Assembly: GCA_965238305.1 (NCBI GenBank) | Contig: CBDEHK010000001.1 | Coordinates: 3,162,001-3,226,000 of the forward strand | Length of the DNA: 64,000 nucleotides | From: CBDCGJ01 sp965238305 | GTDB lineage: Bacteria > Pseudomonadota > Alphaproteobacteria > GCA-2731375 | Direction: 5' to 3' | In this document: positions 60,774 through 64,000 of the stretch, one piece after another | Position numbering within the stretch: position 1 is the stretch's first letter | Layout of the letters: every line of letters starts with the position of its first letter | Translations under genes and position numbers: made by a program | Notes under the pieces: model-generated | Told to the model about the DNA's origin: nothing | Databases searched by the model: none | The model's input: only the letters and a program-made list of their open reading frames with translations

Positions 60774-61877
60774 ATGAGCGAACAAGTGGATTGTGTGATT
60801 ATAGGCGCCGGTGTTATCGGATTGGCGATCGCGCGGGCGATGGCGATGGCCGGCCACGAAGTTGTCGTGCTGGAGCGGGCCGAAGCCATCGGTACCGAAA
60901 CTTCCTCCCGCAATAGCGAAGTTGTCCATGCCGGCATCTATTATCCCAAAGACAGCTTGAAAGCGGAGCTTTGTGTTCGCGGCAAGTGGTTGCTGTATGA
61001 ACATTGCGACAGCCACAAAGTTGCTTATCTGCGTTGCGGTAAGTTGATCGTTGCAACCACCGAAGCGGAACTTGATATTCTGTCTGAAAATCAGGTGAAG
61101 GCCGAAAATAACGGCGTCGACGACCTGGAATATATCGATGTGGCAACCGCCCGACGATTGGAGCCGGAAATTCGTACTACTGGGGCTTTATTGTCCCCCT
61201 CCACCGGCATTGTCGACACCCATAGCTTGATGTTGAGTTATCAAGGCGAGGCGGAAGATCATGGCGCCATGCTGTCGATCCATTCCTCGGCCGTCGGCGG
61301 CGAAATTCTGAATAGCGGATTCCGGATCGACGTCGATTGTGCTGGTGAGAAATATCCCATTGATTGCCGCATGCTGGTCAACGCAGCCGGCCTCAAGGCA
61401 CCGGAATTCGGCCAAAGTCTTGCCGGTCTAAATCAACTACATGTTCCTGACGCCTATTACTGCAAAGGCAGTTATTATTCCCTGGAAGGAAAGCAGCCTT
61501 TTTCACGCCTGATTTATCCGGTACCGGCGTCCGCTAGTTTGGGCGTCCATGCCACTATTGATCTAGCTGGTCGCACCCGATTTGGCCCAGATCAAGAATG
61601 GGTCGATGCGGTCGACTATGATGTCGAATTATCCCGGGCGGAAAGTTTCTATGCCGCCGTCCGCCATTATTGGCCCGGTTTGGAAGACGGCAAATTGATC
61701 CCCGCTTACGCTGGTGTGCGGCCAAAAATGCAAGGGCCCGGGGGACCAAATGAAGATTTTCTGATCCAAGGACCGGAAGACCACGGCATCGCCGGTTTGG
61801 TGAACCTTTTTGGGATGGAATCACCGGGTTTGACAGCATCATTGGCCATCGCCGAAAATGTACGTGACTTGCTTTAG
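60774..61877 (+). CDS. FAD-dependent oxidoreductase, L-2-hydroxyglutarate oxidase-like
   Basis: A 367-residue DAO-family flavoprotein. GAGVIGLAIARAMAMAGHEVVVLE binds FAD, SSRNSEVVHAGIYYPKDSLKA is the LhgO-type segment, and a C-terminal GVRPKMQGPGGPNEDF and GLVNLFGMESPGLTAS complete the fold. Related enzymes oxidise L-2-hydroxyglutarate or glycerol 3-phosphate. The exact substrate is inferred only from this resemblance. Its stop overlaps the convergent YqaA-like gene by four bases. Confidence 0.85.
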   Translation: MSEQVDCVIIGAGVIGLAIARAMAMAGHEVVVLERAEAIGTETSSRNSEVVHAGIYYPKDSLKAELCVRGKWLLYEHCDSHKVAYLRCGKLIVATTEAELDILSENQVKAENNGVDDLEYIDVATARRLEPEIRTTGALLSPSTGIVDTHSLMLSYQGEAEDHGAMLSIHSSAVGGEILNSGFRIDVDCAGEKYPIDCRMLVNAAGLKAPEFGQSLAGLNQLHVPDAYYCKGSYYSLEGKQPFSRLIYPVPASASLGVHATIDLAGRTRFGPDQEWVDAVDYDVELSRAESFYAAVRHYWPGLEDGKLIPAYAGVRPKMQGPGGPNEDFLIQGPEDHGIAGLVNLFGMESPGLTASLAIAENVRDLL

Positions 61878-62290
61878 ACAATTGCCCAAACAATGACCGC
61901 GTAGCGGGCGCCTTTGCCTGCCGCGACCAGAATGACAAATGGCAATAATTTCACCCGCAATACGCCAGCAGCAAACGTCAAAGGATCGCCAATGATCGGC
62001 AACCAAGCAAACAGCAGCGAAAAAACACCGTATTTACTGAACCAGCCGGTCGCAATCGATAAATTTTCGGTCGAGATCGGGAACCACCTTCGATCCTGAA
62101 AACGCAGCAGGAACGCCCCCAAGAACCAATTCACGACGGCACCTAGGGTATTGCCCAAGGTGGCCCAGAACCAAGCCGGCACCGGCTCCCCTTCCCCCGA
62201 CAAAATCATTGCGGCTAGACCGAGTTCAGAAAACGCCGGCAGCAATGTCGCGGCCACAAACCCGGAGAGGAATAGTGCCAGGTAACCCAT
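61874..62290 (-). CDS. YqaA-like inner-membrane protein (SNARE-associated/DedA relative)
   Basis: A 138-residue membrane protein with four hydrophobic stretches: LALFLSGFVAATLLPAFSEL, TLGNTLGAVVNWFLGAFLLR, SLLFAWLPIIGDPLTFAAG and FVILVAAGKGARYAVIVW. GNTLGAVVNWFLG and WLPIIGDPLTFAAG are the YqaA-type signatures. The ATG at 62290 gives the normal length; longer in-frame starts run through the DUF1489 gene. Role unknown, perhaps lipid handling by analogy to DedA proteins. Confidence 0.82.
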   Translation of the reverse strand: MGYLALFLSGFVAATLLPAFSELGLAAMILSGEGEPVPAWFWATLGNTLGAVVNWFLGAFLLRFQDRRWFPISTENLSIATGWFSKYGVFSLLFAWLPIIGDPLTFAAGVLRVKLLPFVILVAAGKGARYAVIVWAIV

Positions 62291-62295
62291 ATGAA

Positions 62296-62739
62296 TTACA
62301 ACAAACCAAGCTTCTGCAGCTCTAAGCGCATTTCTGGCGGGATCCGGTTTAAATCTGTGGCTTTCTGACCGGCTGGCAAATTTTTCGGTGCGTCTTCCGG
62401 CGGGAAATAGCGCCATCCCTGGAACGGCCGGCGGGCCTGCCATTCAGTGCGGTAGAGGCGCGGATTCATAACAATGGCGCAGCGGCGGATGCCGTCCCCA
62501 TCATAAACTTCATCAAGTCGTTTAATTTTCTGCCGCACTTGTATGAAACCATTGATCACCCAATAAAGCGAACCACCATCAAGGATTTCATCCCGGCGGC
62601 GCGGCGTCATCCGGGTGACATGCTTACTTTCCACCGGCTCCCCTGCCGCGATTTGTTCGGCCCGGCGCAGTTTGCGCCATGCCGCCAGATGTTCGACGCT
62701 GTCGATCCCTACGCAGAGCTTGATCAGATGAACCGTCAC
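62296..62739 (-). CDS. DUF1489 family protein
   Basis: A 147-residue alphaproteobacterial protein: start VHLIKLCVGIDSVEHLAAW, HVTRMTPRRRDEILDGGSLYWVINGFI, IRRCAIVMNPRLYRTEW and the conserved RRPFQGWRYFPPEDAPKNL. Function not known; basic residues and the RNA-like surroundings of some homologues do not settle it. Five bases before the YqaA-like start, so co-transcribed. The family is almost confined to Alphaproteobacteria. Confidence 0.88.
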   Translation of the reverse strand: MTVHLIKLCVGIDSVEHLAAWRKLRRAEQIAAGEPVESKHVTRMTPRRRDEILDGGSLYWVINGFIQVRQKIKRLDEVYDGDGIRRCAIVMNPRLYRTEWQARRPFQGWRYFPPEDAPKNLPAGQKATDLNRIPPEMRLELQKLGLL

Positions 62740-62754
62740 GCCCGATCCACCAAC

Positions 62755-64000
62755 CTATTCCGCGTCGGCGAAGGAGACCAGTAAGGTACCTTCTTCAACC
62801 TGATCGCCAGCGTTGAAAAACACCTCTTTGACAGTACCAGCGGCCGGCGCCACGATCGTGTGTTCCATTTTCATCGCTTCTAGAATGATCAATGGCGCGC
62901 CCTTTTTGACCACTTGCCCGCCTTCAGCCATAACCTGCACGATTTTGCCTGGCAATGGTGCGGCGACGTCGCCCAAGACGTCCGTATCGATATCCGCAAG
63001 GTTCATTGGGTCAGAGCGGACCAACCGGCGGGAGCCACCATCGGCGAAAACGACGATCTTGTCGCCGTCGCTGACCACTGCCGCATTTATCCGCACACCC
63101 GCTAAGTTCGCCGACAAAGTACCGTCGCCGTCATGTTCTCCGCTGACGACCATCTCTCCACCCGGTAGGCCGAGGACATACCGATTATCACCGGCAAAAT
63201 GAACTGCGATTTCGATGATTTGTTCGCCGTCTTCAAAATGGATCAAGTCATACCCTTCGTCGTTCAGACGCCAACCATCTGTGGTGAACCATGGCGAATG
63301 CGGATCACCGCTTTGTTCTTGCTTCGCCCGAACGCTTTCTCGTCGGCGAACCAACACGTCCAAACATGCTAACGCCAGGGTCCTATCATCCAGTGCACCG
63401 GCGGCCGGCAACAGATCGTTGTTGTGTATTTCGATAAAACCGGTTTCCAAATCCGCCGCCGCAAAAGCCGGGTGAGCTGCAATTGCGCCCAGAAAGTCGA
63501 CATTATTCATTACCCCGGCAACCTGAAATGCGGCCAGACCGGTGTGCAAGCGGCGCAGTGCGGCATCCCGGTTGTGATCCCAGGCGACTAATTTCGAAAT
63601 CATCGGATCGTAATAGATCGAAACTTCGTCGCCCTCCCGGACGCCGCTATCGACCCGGATATGGGCATCCTCCACCGGCATCCGCAGGCGTTGTAACAAA
63701 CCTGATGAGGGGAAAAATTTCTTAGCCGGATTTTCGGCATATATACGCGCTTCAAAGGCGTGGCCGTTCAAACTCAATTCTTCCTGCTTCAAGGGTAAAG
63801 CTTCACCAATCGCCACCCGCAACTGCCATTCGACCAAATCCTGACCGGTAACCATCTCGGTAACCGGATGCTCTACTTGCAGGCGGGTGTTCATTTCCAT
63901 GAAATAGAAACGATGGTTCTGCAGCCCTTCACTGACATCGGCAATGAACTCGACGGTGCCGGCACCGACATAATTGATCGCTTTCGCTGCTGCAACCGCC
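62755..64000 (-). CDS. Biotin-dependent acyl-CoA carboxylase alpha subunit (probably methylcrotonyl-CoA), 5' end outside
   Basis: About 415 C-terminal residues are visible; the frame runs off the right edge. The biotin carboxylase part ends with AINYVGAGTVEFIADVSEG, FMEMNTRLQVEHPVTEM and FEARIYAENPAKKF. After a middle domain, the biotinyl domain carries the lysine in LEAMKMEHTIVAPAAG. The pattern TEMVTGQDLVEWQLRVAIGE fits 3-methylcrotonyl-CoA carboxylase, though propionyl- or geranyl-CoA types cannot be excluded. DUF1489 follows 15 bases later on the same strand. Confidence 0.9.
   Translation of the reverse strand, partial: AVAAAKAINYVGAGTVEFIADVSEGLQNHRFYFMEMNTRLQVEHPVTEMVTGQDLVEWQLRVAIGEALPLKQEELSLNGHAFEARIYAENPAKKFFPSSGLLQRLRMPVEDAHIRVDSGVREGDEVSIYYDPMISKLVAWDHNRDAALRRLHTGLAAFQVAGVMNNVDFLGAIAAHPAFAAADLETGFIEIHNNDLLPAAGALDDRTLALACLDVLVRRRESVRAKQEQSGDPHSPWFTTDGWRLNDEGYDLIHFEDGEQIIEIAVHFAGDNRYVLGLPGGEMVVSGEHDGDGTLSANLAGVRINAAVVSDGDKIVVFADGGSRRLVRSDPMNLADIDTDVLGDVAAPLPGKIVQVMAEGGQVVKKGAPLIILEAMKMEHTIVAPAAGTVKEVFFNAGDQVEEGTLLVSFADAE

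Overview
The window looks like chromosomal DNA of an alphaproteobacterium, probably a free-living, PHA-accumulating relative of the Rhodospirillales. The evidence is the mix of families: two PAS_5 proteins, DUF1489, SlyX, a clpS-clpA pair, a phasin with TGC-N3-GCA sites in front of it, TRAP and Liv-type transporters, and a biotin-dependent acyl-CoA carboxylase. Genes are tightly packed on both strands and several convergent pairs overlap at their stop codons. I saw no rRNA, tRNA, insertion sequence, prophage or CRISPR array, although tRNAs cannot be fully excluded by eye.

Layout. 0-4 kb: a cut-off exported protein, a carboxymuconolactone-decarboxylase-like protein divergent from an Old Yellow Enzyme, a PPOX-type flavoprotein, a small lipoprotein and an ACMSD-like amidohydrolase. 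4-10 kb: a parS-like 16-mer, a PAS_5 protein, a TylF-like methyltransferase, an RTX repeat protein, DUF3830, an OmpR/EnvZ-type two-component system and a small exported protein. 10-20 kb: a PhyH dioxygenase convergent with a thioesterase/ThDP-enzyme operon, a chemoreceptor-tip/globin fusion, ChaC, VOC proteins, DusC, SlyX and a second PAS_5 protein. 20-30 kb: parE, a thioesterase, a Met-rich leader ORF with a terminator, a methionyl-tRNA synthetase, a lipoprotein, a hydrolase, a DEAD-box helicase, a stand-alone Lrp-type sensor domain, a frameshifted class III aminotransferase and a sulfatase.

31-46 kb is a catabolic and transport region. SDR, MarR, an Old Yellow Enzyme with an added C-terminal domain, and a 2-aminobenzoate-type CoA ligase are followed by DMT, TRAP and branched-chain-type ABC transporters and an aldehyde dehydrogenase. 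This suggests uptake and CoA-dependent breakdown of an aromatic or other organic acid. 46-64 kb is mostly housekeeping: a diguanylate cyclase, a CBS protein, ClpA/ClpS, a phasin, a D,D-carboxypeptidase, an MFS transporter, a sugar-nucleotide operon (galU, ugd, PMM/PGM), a membrane J-domain protein with a VWA protein, DUF3179, an LhgO-like oxidase, a YqaA-like protein, DUF1489 and the 3' part of a carboxylase alpha subunit.

The most unusual observations are (1) an apparent ribosome-mediated attenuator with a Met-Met-Met leader peptide in front of a methionyl-tRNA synthetase, (2) a soluble protein with a chemoreceptor signalling tip placed before, not after, a globin domain, (3) a repeated TGCAYTGCAA array in front of the phasin gene, and (4) an Old Yellow Enzyme with a Cys cluster and an FN3-like C-terminal domain.
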